Source of the DNA: Alentia gelatinosa
Lineage: Eukaryota; Annelida; Polychaeta; Phyllodocida; Polynoidae
Length of the DNA stretch: 64,000 nt
Assembly (NCBI GenBank): GCA_950022655.1
Contig: OX465588.1
Location: forward strand, 24,042,527 to 24,106,526
Direction of reading: 5' to 3'
The translations under genes were made by a program, and so were the position numbers. Shown one piece after another: positions 24,601-37,084 of the stretch. The notes under the pieces were generated by a model. It saw nothing but the letters and a program-made list of their open reading frames with translations. It was not told the origin of the DNA and ran no database searches. Every line of letters starts with the position of its first letter. Position 1 is the stretch's first letter.

Positions 24601-27261
24601 TGTATCCCCAACATATACCGCTCGCTCCTTTCCATGTCGTTTTTATACCCATATAACACCTAAGTGGCGTACGGAGTATGCCACGCGACTATAACGGATG
24701 CGTCTGAGTGAAATATCGACGAGCGTGCAAAATTCAAGATGGCCACCTCTACGAGGGTACCGGTAGCATATCTCCAGAACAAAGCCAAATGCAATCGACC
24801 GCAAAAATGAAAACTCATCAGTTCATTCAATTAGCAAAGTCAGACATTTGATAGATATGAACAAGTAAACAAAATACCTTTTACCTCTGTAAAAAGAGAT
24901 TTAACAATGACCCTCCAAAATGTTAACATCTTTTTTTCAGGCATGAACTGTCCTATCCCTGTGTGAGGATGCCCTCCCTTATGTTCAATAATCTTTTTCA
25001 ATTTACTTTCATTGAGTATACCCAATATTTTTCCTGACGGATATTAGGTTGTTTTTTTTAAATAACAAACACAGCAGTAGATGTGTTCAGGAGTAGTATC
25101 TCATACAGGTCTTCGCATTTCTGTATGATATTGGACTCGGTTAACATATTTTTACAGAGGGGCATAGAAAGGTTACTCCAAGGTCGAAAGTGGATTTAGC
25201 CCATGACCGTGTGCTCATTCCTTTTTCCACCTTCTTGCTACATTGTATATATGCCCATACTCATGTTCCAACATTCTTCAACGACCACATTATCTCCCCC
25301 AAAGACCCCCTTACTTTTACGGACCACCATTAGTGCAGTGTCTTTAACACTGCAGCACTCTTCTTACCAGTGTTCTGAACATTCCGACATGTGGCTTCTC
25401 CTCCACCACTTTATCACGAAACAGGAAAATCCATCATCTTATATCAGTCTTATCTCAAAATATCAGAGACAGGGGTGAGGGGGTGGTATAGTGATGGGAG
25501 GATAATTTTCATAAGGCTGGAGAGGCATATTGCTTTATATATTTTTATAGAAACAAGATGCATTAAGACAGTCACATCCTCCTGGGTCAAATCTGAAAAA
25601 AAGCAACCTTATGGTTTAATAAATAAGACTTGTAATGTAACATTATGGTTTCATGCTTTCTTAGCATTCCAAAGATTTTATATGTTTCCATGGTAACGTG
25701 TTGAGACAACGTAATATAACTTATTTTCCGTTTTATAGGGCGTGGTAATCTGAGAAGCGACACAACACTGCCAAACTGTTTTGGGGTAGTATCTCAGGTT
25801 GTTAGGTGCAGTTATCAAAATATAAAAAATAAAACAAGAAAAAGAACCCACATTATTTTGATATTGCAAAATGGCAGGCTGTGCCTATTTCTACCGTTAT
25901 TCGATGCCCCTGCAATATAGTATGTGGCTTGGTAGGCTTCTCTTTACGATATGAACAGCCTTTTTTGTTATACGTAGTTGGCAGACGTCTATGTTGTGGA
26001 GGGACGCAGCGGCTCTCGAGAGCTGTGTGGAGCAGAGCGGGGAGGACTTCTTATACCGTACGACCTGCCTTTGTAGATTAAGATTAACACGCATGCCTTT
26101 CGCACGAGAGTTGCGAAATACGTACACGAGACGTGAAAGCAAGATGCGACGGCGAGTCCCCTTTTCAACTGCTAATATAAAACAGAGATACAATGGGAAC
26201 TTTGTTGACGAATTCCCAGAGAGATACACCGGACGAGACCTGCAAGAACTTGACGTTATTCTTTTGTAGGAGGCTGTGATGTCTTTAGATGTGACGTTTT
26301 AAACTGTCTCTATAGACCCTTGAGCACGTGATAGGCATAGGACGGGGCCTGTGGTCTCCACAGCTAGCTGTGTATAACAGTACCTCTGAGGCAATTGCTC
26401 GACATATGGTCATTCTTGCGCAAGCAATGGGAAGAAAGGTGATGGTATAGAGGCTGAATAACGACCATGAATCATATCATTGGATGTAGGTCAGTTTCTA
26501 TAAGCCACAATAGATTCTGTGGGATATTATTTATGGATATCTAATCTCTGGAATAAGTATTTACGTTAATGGGATATGCGGCGTATGCTTATAACTAACT
26601 ATATGTATCTAACAATAGCAGCCTCACTATTCAACTTTATTTATCTCAGAAAGGAGAGCTAGGCCTCTTTAATCTGGCCGTTATCATCCTCATCCCTACC
26701 TGATTAAGACCATAAAGTAGACATGATATAACAGTCGGAAAGACAAAAAAAAAACAGTTTCCGTCAGATTTCACTATTTTTCAATCTGTGGTGCCTGAAG
26801 GGAGAGCCATAAGACTCGCGTGTGTGACTGTTCCACACACTATCAGCGTCGGTCTTCCCCTGGAGGGGAGTAGCGGAGTGGGCATATGGGGATAGACGGC
26901 GTGTAACGACTCTTTTAGTCACGTGGATCGTCAGCGTTCAGCCAGCGTTCACTAAATCCCGCGAGACTTCACGAGAAGCCTCAAAGTACAGCTTCTCTAC
27001 CTCCCCTGGGAGCGTGTACCGGGTGGTTCCACTCTAAGCAGCTCAGCCATAGTAAGTTGCCTCGTCATCCATACAAAGTGCGTCTCGTGCATAGTTGACA
27101 TACATGATGAGTCAGGCTTTTCATAGCCAATCCCCTTGTGCTGAGCCTTTAATAGAGGAGTTACGACCCGTTATATACACTATAAAAGTGGTCCGCCCTT
27201 GGCCACCCTGAGCTATATGTAAAAGGTTCATTTTAATTTACACGGAAAGATCCACAATGGA
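24601..27261. other. Unannotated stretch
   Basis: AT-rich. An Arg-rich 92-codon frame at 25991-26269 (+) overlaps a 110-codon frame on the other strand; neither shows a motif. A short GTGGC-TAC/GTA-GCCAC hairpin is at about 24663. Confidence 0.4.
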
Positions 27262-27340
27262 GTAGTAGGGACCTAGCGGTAGAGTGGCCGAGATTCTTAG
27301 TTCGACGCCTGGTCAATATAACAGGTCAACAGAAGTTTCA
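27262..27340 (+). mobile_element. Possible decayed tRNA-derived SINE
   Basis: CCTAGCGGTAGAGTGG (27272-27287) resembles an A-box/D-arm and AGTTCGACGCC (27299-27309) a B-box, but they are too close together for an intact promoter. Confidence 0.28.
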
Positions 27341-27597
27341 CTATATATAATTAAGATAGATTCACCAGAAAATGCTCTAGCTTGTTGTTAAAGATATCTT
27401 GGCCATATGTTTAGCAGCTATATATGTTTATTAATTGGCTGAGATTGAGATTTCTGAAATATATAATAGAATGTTAATCAACACTGACTAGAGTTTGGCG
27501 GAAAATAGAATAAATATGTCTATATTCATTTAAAGTTTAAAAACACGTCATACTATTACTAATAAAGCGAGTGGAATGACCGTTTTAGCAGAGAACG

Positions 27598-27693
27598 TGA
27601 CGTCACGAGTTATGACATCGTGATGGTAGGCAAGCGACTAACCGAGAAACGTGACGTGATATAAACAAGCGACTAACCGTGACATGATATAAA
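27598..27693. promoter_or_regulatory. CRE site beside short tandem repeat with half-CREs
   Basis: TGACGTCA (27598-27605) is followed by ACAAGCGACTAACCG / GTGACRTGATATAA units in two and a half copies (about 27628-27700), each with a CRE half-site. Binding by CREB/ATF factors is possible; no promoter was identified nearby. Confidence 0.25.
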
Positions 27694-27700
27694 CAAGCGA

Positions 27701-28694
27701 CTGCGTTGAGCTACACAGCAGCTTATTATATATTAATATATTTACATATATAGTCACATATAGATATTTAGAACCACACATCGCTAAATTATCAGGTGAA
27801 TGCCAAATGTGTGTTCTCTTAGTATTGGCCCATGGCGGACCTGCACGCGGTTATCAGGGAAACACGCCGCTCAAAGATCGCTGACTTCTCGTTGCCATTA
27901 CCACCGTTTACCCAGTATTTGTGTCTGATGAGTGCCTCTTTATGACGCTAGGGGGGTGTGACGCGTGAAATTAGGTCACTCAATACGCCCTAATGAAGGA
28001 GCATGGAGGAGTCCTTCTTTACACATACTGCACTGATAAAAGCCCACGTCATGTGTTCGGGTTGTACGTATTAGGGTGGAATAAATGAACAGTGGGCGTG
28101 TGGACAGAGTGTTAAACACACACAGATGGCATGTAGCAGAGAGATGGACGGGGGAAGGGCAGGAGCTGATGACGGAAGAAACATATTAATGGCGGAATGA
28201 TGGATGGCAAAAATGACAAAATAAGAGCAGGCGGATCGATACCAAGTGAGCCTCCGCGGGGCTCTTAATAACGTGCTTATAAACTGAAGAAGCGGAGAGG
28301 ATGGGAATTGGCGGATGACACTAAGTGTGAAAAGTGGTAGGGCTCTGCCCTTCCGAGTCCAAATGTGGTCGGAGGAGGCTGAGGAGAAACTCCACCGTAA
28401 ATAACCTTGAGGGATGCTTAAGCCGAAATCAAGTGGAGTATTTGCTTAAATGAAATTAGGCTTTTGTGGCCTCTTCTTCGTGGATCGATAAAAGGGGGTT
28501 CGGTATAAAGCCGAGATGGTTCAGGGTGGATCTAGTTAGATTTGTATCATGGCCTCATCTTTTAACAGCGGAAATATCCATAGTGGACGTAAGTACGTGT
28601 CCCCATCTTTTTATCCCATGCCTGGTACATGTTTTGCCATAGGAATAACATTAGGAAAATATATGCAACGATCACCAACATAAAGTGCCAATAC
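27701..28694. other. Unannotated stretch
   Basis: No frame of 60 codons; purine-rich around 28130-28400 with repeated GGCGGA words. Could hold conserved non-coding sequence but nothing identifies it. Confidence 0.4.
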
Positions 28695-29010
28695 TATCGT
28701 AAAACCGGATGAGTTTTAATCTTGGCTCCCGTATGCCACGACTGGCGTTTGGCGTAGTGATATCACGAGGCGGAGCCGAGTGGTATCCGGAACCAAATAT
28801 CAGGAGTGGCATTCGGGAGCCAAGATTAAAACGAATCAGGTTTTGATTTTATCCTACCCCCCTCTACAATATTTTAATATCAAAATCGTGAATGAAAATC
28901 ATCAAAATTCCGTATGCCCCTAGTAGCATACAAACGTCCATATGCCAGTCAGCGTGGCATACGGAATCTCAATGTTAAGCTTATGGGATTTTATATTAGG
29001 GGTAGGATAA
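28695..29010 (+). mobile_element. Two-module hairpin/TIR element, copy 2 (tandem with copy 3)
   Basis: Starts TATCGTAAAACCGGATGAG; loop CACGAGGCGGAGCCGAGTG at 28764-28782; second module 28849-29010 with TTATCCTACCCC, AATGTTAAGCTTATGG (28971-28986) and GGGGTAGGATAA. It is joined directly to copy 3. Confidence 0.75.
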
Positions 29011-29314
29011 TATCGTAAAACTGGATGAGGTTTAATCTTGGCCACCGTATTCCACGACTGGAGTTTGGCAAAGTGACTTCATGAGGCGAAGCCGAGTGAA
29101 GTCCGGAGCCAAAACTTCAGGAGTGGAATGTGGTGACCAAGATTAAAACGAATCAGGTTTTGATTTTATCCTACCATATCTCCTCGATTTTGGAATATTA
29201 CGTGATAACAATGCTGTATGCCACTAGTGGCATATAAAACTCCGTATGCCAGTCAGCGTGGCATACGGAAACCCAATGTTAAGCCTATGGGATTTTATAT
29301 TAGGGGTAGGATAA
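29011..29314 (+). mobile_element. Two-module hairpin/TIR element, copy 3
   Basis: Head-to-tail with copy 2 and no extra base between. Loop CATGAGGCGAAGCCGAGTG (29080-29098); second module 29166-29314 with AATGTTAAGCCTATGG at 29275-29290. It resembles the 19.9-kb copy more than its tandem neighbour, so the pair did not arise by simple recent duplication. Confidence 0.75.
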
Positions 29315-29542
29315 ATACAAATATGCCATAGTCGTGGTGGAGTGATGTGAAACGGCAGCAGATGATGTCAGAAGGAACTGACCAATCAGCAGCCAGGTTC
29401 TGAATAAGTAGACAAGACATCAACGTGGAGATTTATACATTCCTAACTGGATTTGGGAAGTTATTTGAATTATTCTGATATTGTGATGCCATTCTTATGT
29501 CATGGAAAGGGGTAAGATCCAAAACCATACTCGAATCATAAG

Positions 29543-29640
29543 ATAGACGATACTCCACTTGTTCGGATGCACTGTAATCGTCGCTGGGCTCCACCTCGAT
29601 GATGATTGCGGCACATCTAAATATGTGGAGTATTGTCTAT
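29543..29640. repeat. 98-bp imperfect hairpin
   Basis: Outer arms ATAGACGATACTCCAC and GTGGAGTATTGTCTAT, inner arms ATCGTCG and CGATGAT, loop near GGGCTCCACC. It could be a fold-back MITE or a structured RNA; the arms are too imperfect and too long for a standard microRNA call. Confidence 0.5.
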
Positions 29641-31166
29641 TTATACAATCCTCGACGCAGTTCTGTATAAATAAGGTATGGAAATAGAAGAGTTGAAATG
29701 CATTATCTAGCTAGCCCATTACACTTTGGTTTAAATCACTTGAAAGGGATTTGAATACCTACTTTGTCCAGTATCTCGCACAAATGCACATAGTTGGTAA
29801 AATTGCAGGTGCAAAACACCTTGTATAGACTTTGGAATAATACTGATTCTGGGACGTTCATGTATAATTCTCACCTATACACAATACAGATCAGTTGTGG
29901 TAAGCCATGTGAGCAAAGCAGTACCGCTGTGGCAATGCATCTGTCGCAGTTCGAGACCCCAAACAACACTAGGTGGGATTGATATTAGTGACTACATTTA
30001 CCATAAAGCGAAGTGTTGAAAAACATCATGAGAAACCTTTTCGAGACAGCTCTCCAAACACAGCTAATAGAGTGCTGATGAAAATATAGATACGCAAGAA
30101 TTCTTATGGTTTCGGTGACATTTTAAGCATAAAAGTGATTAGTTTCGTGGAAGAGATAAGGCTCTAGGAATTTAATATTTACGCATGGGTTGGGTAATGT
30201 TATTGTTGTGACTAAAAACAGCTTGAGAAATGCAACGAATCGATATTGTTTTGTAAAGTTTCATGGAAAATAAATGTTTGCTATAAATGGTTTAAATATA
30301 TATATTCGCCCTTTGCCCCCCTGTACATCTATTTTTTTCTAACACTTTTAGACTGAGAATACGTTGAAACACGCCAATAAGTACAAAAGATACCGACCAG
30401 TCTTAACGATACGCTCTTCCAGTACCAGCCATGGAGGTTGAACAGCTGTATATTGTAATCAAAGGTCTGTTTCCCAGTCCCTTTCTATCGGTGTACGCTA
30501 AACTATAACGGGAACGCATGAAGGAATTGCGTACATGTAGAAACACAGCTTCAATTGATAGGTGTTCGACATGTAGGCCTACATGATCTCTTCCTAGCAA
30601 TACCTCTGGCAATCATTTCAATGACAGAGAAGGACACTTAATGGATAGGTTGAGAGTTGGATAGCTGTTTTATATCTTAAAGATATCAAGTTTAAATATT
30701 GCAATCACCATTTTTAAATCGCAGATGTGTTTATAACATTATAGTGCCCTTTAAGCCTCTGTAAATACGGGGCCCATCAAATCCATATCATCATTTGAAA
30801 ACAAATCTGTGTTTTCCCCCGCTTGTTTCAAGATGTTTTGGCGAACCGGTTATGAATATGATATCAGACATTGCCGGCTGTCAAAAGGACGCCTAATTCA
30901 AATCTCCAGGATTCTCTAATCCAGACTTTTCTTGATTGAAAATTCCAAATTCCTAGTACATCTTTTCCGTTTAGTATGTGCAAAAGTAACCAAACACAGA
31001 TTCAACTTGTGCACTAGTTAATATTGTGACATGTGAGCCACAAAGAAAAAAAATGAGAAGAGAAATGGAGACTTATATATATAAAAAACAAATAAGCATA
31101 CATACAAGTTCTCAAGTTGGTACCACTAGAGTCCCCTCTGTAAGACTACCCATATTTTTCTAGATA
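29641..31166. other. Unannotated AT-rich stretch
   Basis: Short frames only. A perfect 16-bp palindrome CATGTAGGCCTACATG lies at about 30569. No gene seen. Confidence 0.45.
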
Positions 31167-31344
31167 GAGTAGAACCCCGCAGAAGCGATCACCGTCCGTT
31201 CCGGGCCAAAGTGTCCGCTTGCGCGGGGTGGCCGCTTACACGGGGTTAAGATAAATATCTAATAGAGAGGTCCGTTCCAAGTAAAGGTGTCCGTTAACGC
31301 GGGTGGCCGCTTAAGCATGGTTTCCGTTAGGCGGGGTTCTACTG
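31167..31344 (+). mobile_element. pogo/Tigger-like MITE
   Basis: The ends GAGTAGAACCCCGC and GCGGGGTTCTACTG match the CAGTAGAACC..-type termini of pogo/Tigger elements (Tc1/mariner superfamily); the first base of the left end differs. A TA precedes the left end. Two internal direct copies of a GTCCGTTCC..GTGTCCG..GGTGGCCGCTTA block (31193-31240, 31270-31312) fill most of it. No transposase. Expected to be moved by a Tigger transposase elsewhere. Confidence 0.55.
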
Positions 31345-31689
31345 TGTATAGTTTATGATTTGATAAAAACATATTCATAAATAAGGTAGCGAGGTAATGG
31401 AACACTGTCAGTCGTTCTAGTCTCTCGAGCTCGTGTATCATTCTGTTGAAGTGGTTGGTATATCCAGGGCTGAATAGTTCCATACATGTAGCCGAGAGAG
31501 TGATGCGAGGCTTTGTTTGATTTCTAAATTTGTCTTTCATCAATGGATCTCAATCTCGAGGGTTTCATCGGGACTCCCTTGAATTCCAAAAGACGTCTAA
31601 ACTTAGCAATTTAGCATCCGTCGTTGATCGAACGGCGCAGATTGAAATAGTTCATGCCTGTGAGGAATGTTGTGAGGATGTTGTACGAC

Positions 31690-31850
31690 AGCCAACGGCC
31701 GACATAGGTTGACGTAGGCTGACATAGGCCGACGGCTGGTAGCGGCCATCGGCTGGCGGCTGCCGAAAGCCGGTGGCCTATGGTGGTAACGTAGGCTGAC
31801 GGCGGCGGGCATGGCAGACATTGAGTGACGACTGAAGGCGGCAGACAGCA
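31690..31850 (+). repeat. GC-rich degenerate tandem repeat
   Basis: Repeated GACATAGG, GACGTAGGCTGAC and GGCGGC words beside the 31.9-kb minisatellite; no exact unit. Frames on the minus strand are low-complexity. Confidence 0.5.
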
Positions 31851-31855
31851 AAGGC

Positions 31856-32478
31856 CTGACAACAGTCTTACATTAGTCTCATATCGGCCTTACAACAGTC
31901 TTACAATAGTCTTACAAAAGTCTTACAAAAGTCTTACAATAGTCTTACAAAAGTCTTACAAAAGTCTTGTATACGCCTTACAGCAGTCTCATCACAGTCT
32001 TTTAAAAATCAGCCTTACAACAGTCTCATATAAACCTTACAACAGTCTCATATAAACCTTACAACATCCTCGTATCAGCCTTACAATAGGATTGTATCAG
32101 CCTTACAACTGTCTTACAACAGCCTTGTATCAGTCTTACAACAGTCTTGCAGCTGTCTAACAAAAGTCTTGTATAAGCCTTACAACAGTCTTACGGCAGT
32201 CTCATCACAGTCTTTTAAAAATCAGCCTTACAACAGTCTCATATGAACCTTACTACAGTCTCATATGAACCTTACAACATCCTCGTATCAGCCTTACCAT
32301 AGGATTGTATCAACCTTACAACTGTCTTGTATCAGTCTTACAACAGTTTTGCTTCAGTCTTACAACAGTCTTGTATCAGCCTCACAACCGTCTTACAACA
32401 GCCTTGTATCAGTCTTACAACAGTTTTGTTTCAGTCTTACAACAGTCTTGTATCAGCCTTACAACCATCTTACAATAG
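31856..32478 (+). repeat. Minisatellite with higher-order period near 213 bp
   Basis: The basic unit is about 11-12 bp (GTCTTACAACA and GTCTTGTATCAGC variants). A longer block starting CTCATCACAGTCTTTTAAAA recurs about 213 bp apart (near 31989 and 32202) together with its neighbours, so the array grew in steps. Short open frames here are by-products. Confidence 0.85.
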
Positions 32479-34228
32479 TGACTAACCAATCCCGATCCCC
32501 TGCCTCCTTCCGGCACCAGCGTTCAGCAACATTTCCTTCCCACGACCTCTACTGATCATTACTCACCACTGTTCTCAGAAACAGTTATCAACCCATTATC
32601 CTTCATTTGTCTTCATTCTGTTCATGACATGGCATAATGTTTTGTTTACATTCCACACCATACTTCGCCGCGCATATCATAAACATGTCGTTAAGGTCAT
32701 CCCCCTAACTCATAATCATTAATCACCGCTCTTTTCGGGGGCAGCTCAGTCCACACTCGTCCAAAATGGATGAAATATATATCATACAAAACCTAAGAAT
32801 CTGTAGTTTAGCCATATCTATAAGTCCCCATTACTTCATTTGAAGTTAAAACCTGTTTAGAAATGATTTCCTAAATCGTGCCTTGATGAGCGCCCCCGCC
32901 CCTCCCCGCATCGCACCTATAGTTAGCCTGCAGTTTGAGGACCATGTTTGCTGTTAACTTCAGAATCCTCCTCTAGTTTAAAGTGAAGGTTGTCCTTATC
33001 TGAGTCCCCGTCCATTTATTTAATATCAAAAGCCTCAAAGAAATCAATTTGTAAAAGGTCTTTTAGAATCTAGTCATGGCGAAATAAGCCAACTCATACA
33101 CTGCGCAACCTAAAATTATTATAATTTGTAATTCAGTCTCCACTTGTCCAAAATGCACAAAATATATATCAGATTAGAGCTTAGAATACGCAGTTTTCCA
33201 ATATTTAGGTCCGGTGATAGCCGTAATACCAAACAGAAAGCGCCTTTTCTGTAATCTGTTATCTTAAACCAAGAATATCCCGCCAAAACTACAGGAGAGC
33301 CTATATATGAGAACTGAGGATTGGGAATATATTCCATCCTCAATATGCATCATAACCGTCTTTAATACATTGTATTACATGATACATATGATGCAAAGTT
33401 AAATTTCCCCTGCAACTCAAAGCAAAGGTCAACCTACGCTGTAAAAAGCAACTTCAAGAGTAAATACAGCTGTATCCTCTATTAAACATATTTTGGTTTG
33501 CATGAAGAAGTATCAGCTTTTACCGATGTACGCCCTTTCTAACAGAATGAGTTCTAAACATATAGTTTGTGTTAACTATATTTTGGAGGTCATGCTGAAG
33601 GTTATGACATCTTACGTGAGGGTGCTTGGGGAGGTTGGTGAGTTTTAAGGGTTTGCAAATAGACAAAATTAGTGTTACGCACTGTGTGCCAGACCCATCA
33701 TAAACAAAGCTGTGATAGCACGTGCGATGCGGCTCTGACAAGCGGGATTTAGCTATGTGGCCTGCTCTAATGAAGCTCACAGTCTTGGACTACGCCCTGG
33801 CTGCCGGCTGGATCGTAGACCCCCGCTGGAGACCTGACCACAGGGGCTTAAACCTAGCCGTAATGCCAGCAACACATTGCTCGATTGGGCTCCCATTATC
33901 AGTGGCAGCAAATCCCTGACCGGCCCTTAGCTATTCCATGTTTACATTTTACTAAATAAAATATATATGAATAGTACACAATTACATCTTTGTTTATCAG
34001 TAGACATTTTGCCAGGCAACTAGTAGTTCAGAGCAGTTAAGAGAAAGCTTCACACGAGTCATTAGATCAGAGACAGAACAGGAGTGCTGGCTAGATATTC
34101 TCAGAGATAACCTCATCTATACTCACCACACGTATATAACCAAACAGCGAAAGACTACAAAGAACCTTCATCACTCTTCAACACAAACAAGACTGGAGAT
34201 TAGTCTGGAGAGTGAAGCATGTGTTAAG
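32479..34228. other. Unannotated stretch
   Basis: Short frames on both strands without motifs; nothing further recognised. Confidence 0.45.
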
Positions 34229-34620
34229 ATGGTGCCACGTATTCATCAACAGCCCAGCGACATGTGCCCAGGAGGTGCACGGAAAGTCACATTGCCAGGA
34301 CGAGAAATAATGGAGTCGAACAAGGCGGGTGTGAGGCTGCAGATGGGTAGAGTCGGCAATGGTGAGAGGTCATCCAGCAGTAGGAGCATCTCAGGCGCGC
34401 GGAGCAACTCACCGCCCCGTCTTCATCAGGTGAAGGGCGGGAGAAGGTGTCTGGTGGGTAGTCAATGGTGGCTGGCGAGTAGTGGCCGGCGGGTGATGAA
34501 TGGGGTGATGGATAGTATGGTGAGCGGCGGGTTGTGGAGAGTTGGAGGCTGGTGAATCAGTTGTATAGTAATAATGTGTAGAGTAGATAGCGGCACATAG
34601 TGTATGGGTCAGCAGTGGGA
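34229..34620 (+). repeat. GGT/GTG-rich degenerate repeat
   Basis: Recurring GGTGG, GGCGGG and GATGG words; the 108-codon frame has no domain and a biased composition. Probably a decayed minisatellite. Confidence 0.35.
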
Positions 34621-35389
34621 GGTGCATGGTGAAGGGTACAGGCAGCTATAGAATGGCAAAGCTATAGCGTACACCCAAGTGGAGGGAGAATGTTGGCGGG
34701 GGTCGGGTGATGAGATTTGAGGAATGACGTAGCAGGTGGGAGATGACAAGTCACCAGGATAACAGGTACATCACGTGACTACACCAGGGGCTTCCAGTGT
34801 GACCCGCGCCAGGATGTCAGCCGGCACATTGTTTGGTTTCGGATTGTCAGTTCTGAATATGTCAGTGGTTATGTGTCGGGTGTCGGGTTCCCCGTTGTTC
34901 ATCGGTACGAACACTATAGTGAGCCTCCCCAACCCTCTGCCATTTCCGCATCCCGATAGGCCTTAACCCTATCGGACCGACCAACGCATTGAGGCAATCC
35001 CGAGCAGGGGACGATGAATGCCTTGAGGCACTCCAATGCAGGAGACGAGGAATGCCTCCTAGCATTTTTTGGGGCCATTACTAAAAACGGTATTTTATGT
35101 GACAAAATTCTAAAGACTTTCTCAATTTCCTCTAAATAATTGAAAAAAATATATAGGCATCACTATTCAGTATGAGTGTTCTATGTAACTAAGACAATGC
35201 ATATTAAATGCACCTGATAAATAAATTCTGGTACTATTGCCATAAGAGCATCATCCTCTTGGGATATATTGCTAAATATTTGGGATAGGCCTTAAGCAAG
35301 ACCACGCTCACATCTAATATCCATCTATTAGAGTACCACATTCTCGTCTCTTGAGCTACGGATCAACCCATTACAGGATGCTGACATGT

Positions 35390-36400
35390 CCGGATTGTAC
35401 TCATCTCCCAGGCCTGTCAGGGAGACCCATAATCTTCAAACCCACATCTCACATCTACACCCGCCAATATCCACCCCCCTCCACACCATACATCTTCTAT
35501 CATCACACACAGCGCGCCCACACGCTGCCTCCTTATCCATCATATTACTTTGTCCACGCCTCTCACTTTCACATATATCAGAATTGAAGCAACTATAAGC
35601 TAAAAGCCCTGTCAACCCCTTCGCCGGCTAAACATCCCTTTTCAGGTCAGCGCACCAAATACTTTGTTACGCATGTGAATAAGCGTAGTCAGCCTGCTCA
35701 GGCCTGGGTACCCCAAATACCCCATGGAGCCCTGTTCAACCCAAGGCACCCCATTCAGATTACCATACCTTATGTGCCCTGCCCAGCTCCAGATACTTAC
35801 CCGACTCGCCCCAGGGTTGAATACTTTTGCGTTGTATTTCAGACGAGAACCGGTGTTTTCAACGTGACATGGCCGTAAACATTTGCGTTGTATTTCAGTT
35901 TCACTATGCGTTAGTTGCCTTAGTCGAAGTTAGAGATATAGAGATAGCTCCGGGCACTATTCAAAATCCCATATTCCCGCCCGACCCAAGCATCTCACCT
36001 GGAAACCCACTGCTTCTGCGCCCTAGGCAGATTTTTGATCCCAAGGTGCTCTGCCACTAAGTTCAGAATTGTGTCAAAACACTGACACCTAACCCTTTCC
36101 TAGGTACCTCTTCTGGCCTCACATTCTGAGTCCATTCACAGGCCCCATGCTCTAGCAAAATAATCACCTCGCATACACTGGCACCCATCAGACATTCTGA
36201 CCTACTGGACAACCCGCCCTGCGTAAATTATCTTACTCCATCGCTGCACATAGCCGCACCATACGTAGTGCACCCAACCAGACCCTGTCCAATTCGTCCT
36301 GACATTTGCTCTGCTACACATCCATTGATGTATGCTTTACACTACACCAGTTACGATGCCCTCATTCCCAGTTACCTTTGCCTCTACTTCTAATTTCCCA
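35390..36400 (+). repeat. C-rich degenerate sequence
   Basis: Long stretches of CCA/CAT/CCC words without fixed unit; the frames at 35351-36060 are Pro/His-rich and lack motifs. No gene seen. Confidence 0.3.
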
Positions 36401-36420
36401 CAGTGAAAGCTAAAGGTGGT

Positions 36421-36829
36421 GACCCACCAAGCGAGAAACGCAGCGATATCCAGAATCACTAACAAAAATTATGTATATATATATATATGTGAGCTCCTGA
36501 GATGCTGAATTATAATTGGGAGATACGCCTATGAAATAAAGCTCATGCCGTGGACACACCAAGCGAGTAACGGCAGCGATCTCCAGAACCGCCAAGAGAA
36601 ATTTGCGTGTATGTGCGATATCATTTCATAGCAATATCTCCCACTAATAATTCAGCATCTCCGACGCCATAATCAGTTGAAATATGAAATAATAGCTCAC
36701 ATAAACGCCATTTAGTGTTGGCGATTCCGAAAATCGCAGCGTTACTCGCTTGGTGTGTCTCCAACATCACATACACGCCGATTTCTGTTGGTGATTCTGG
36801 AAATCGCTTCGTGTCTCGCTTGGTGTGTC
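36421..36829 (+). mobile_element. Inverted-repeat element split by a nested copy
   Basis: The left end GACCCACCAAGCGAG (36421) and right end CTCGCTTGGTGTGTC (about 36829) bracket about 202 bp of element sequence once the inserted 207-bp copy at 36553-36759 is removed. This matches the length of the other family members, so a copy jumped into a relative. An (AT)n-like run sits near 36473-36488. Confidence 0.6.
36553..36759 (+). mobile_element. 207-bp MITE with long TIRs, nested copy
   Basis: The ends are GACACACCAAGCGAGTAACG and CGTTACTCGCTTGGTGTGTC. The inverted similarity continues for about 40 bp (GCGAT-TCC-GAA-CGCCAA). The interior is AT-rich and non-coding. Similarity outside the ends (ATAAAGC) suggests termini may extend a few bases further. 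No clear target duplication. Confidence 0.75.
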
Positions 36830-36846
36830 CCCGGCTTTATGCCCGG

Positions 36847-37053
36847 GACACACCAAGCGAGTCAAGGCTGCGATCTCTGGAATCGCTAACACAAAATGGC
36901 ATGTATGTGATATATTGTTTCATAGGAATATCTCCCACCGATAGTTAAGTGTCTCAGAAGCAATAATCAGATGAAATATGAAAAAATAACTCACATATAT
37001 GTCATTTTGCTTTGGCGATTCCGGGAATCGATGCAATACTCGCTTGGTGTGTC
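36847..37053 (+). mobile_element. 207-bp MITE with long TIRs, adjacent copy
   Basis: Same length and ends as the copy at 36553-36759 (GACACACCAAGCGAGTCAAG to CTCGCTTGGTGTGTC), 17 bp beyond the outer element. The spacer GGCTTTATGCC suggests preferential insertion beside a relative. Confidence 0.75.
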
Positions 37054-37084
37054 TCCGGCTTTAAGCTCTCTGCTGAATGCAACC

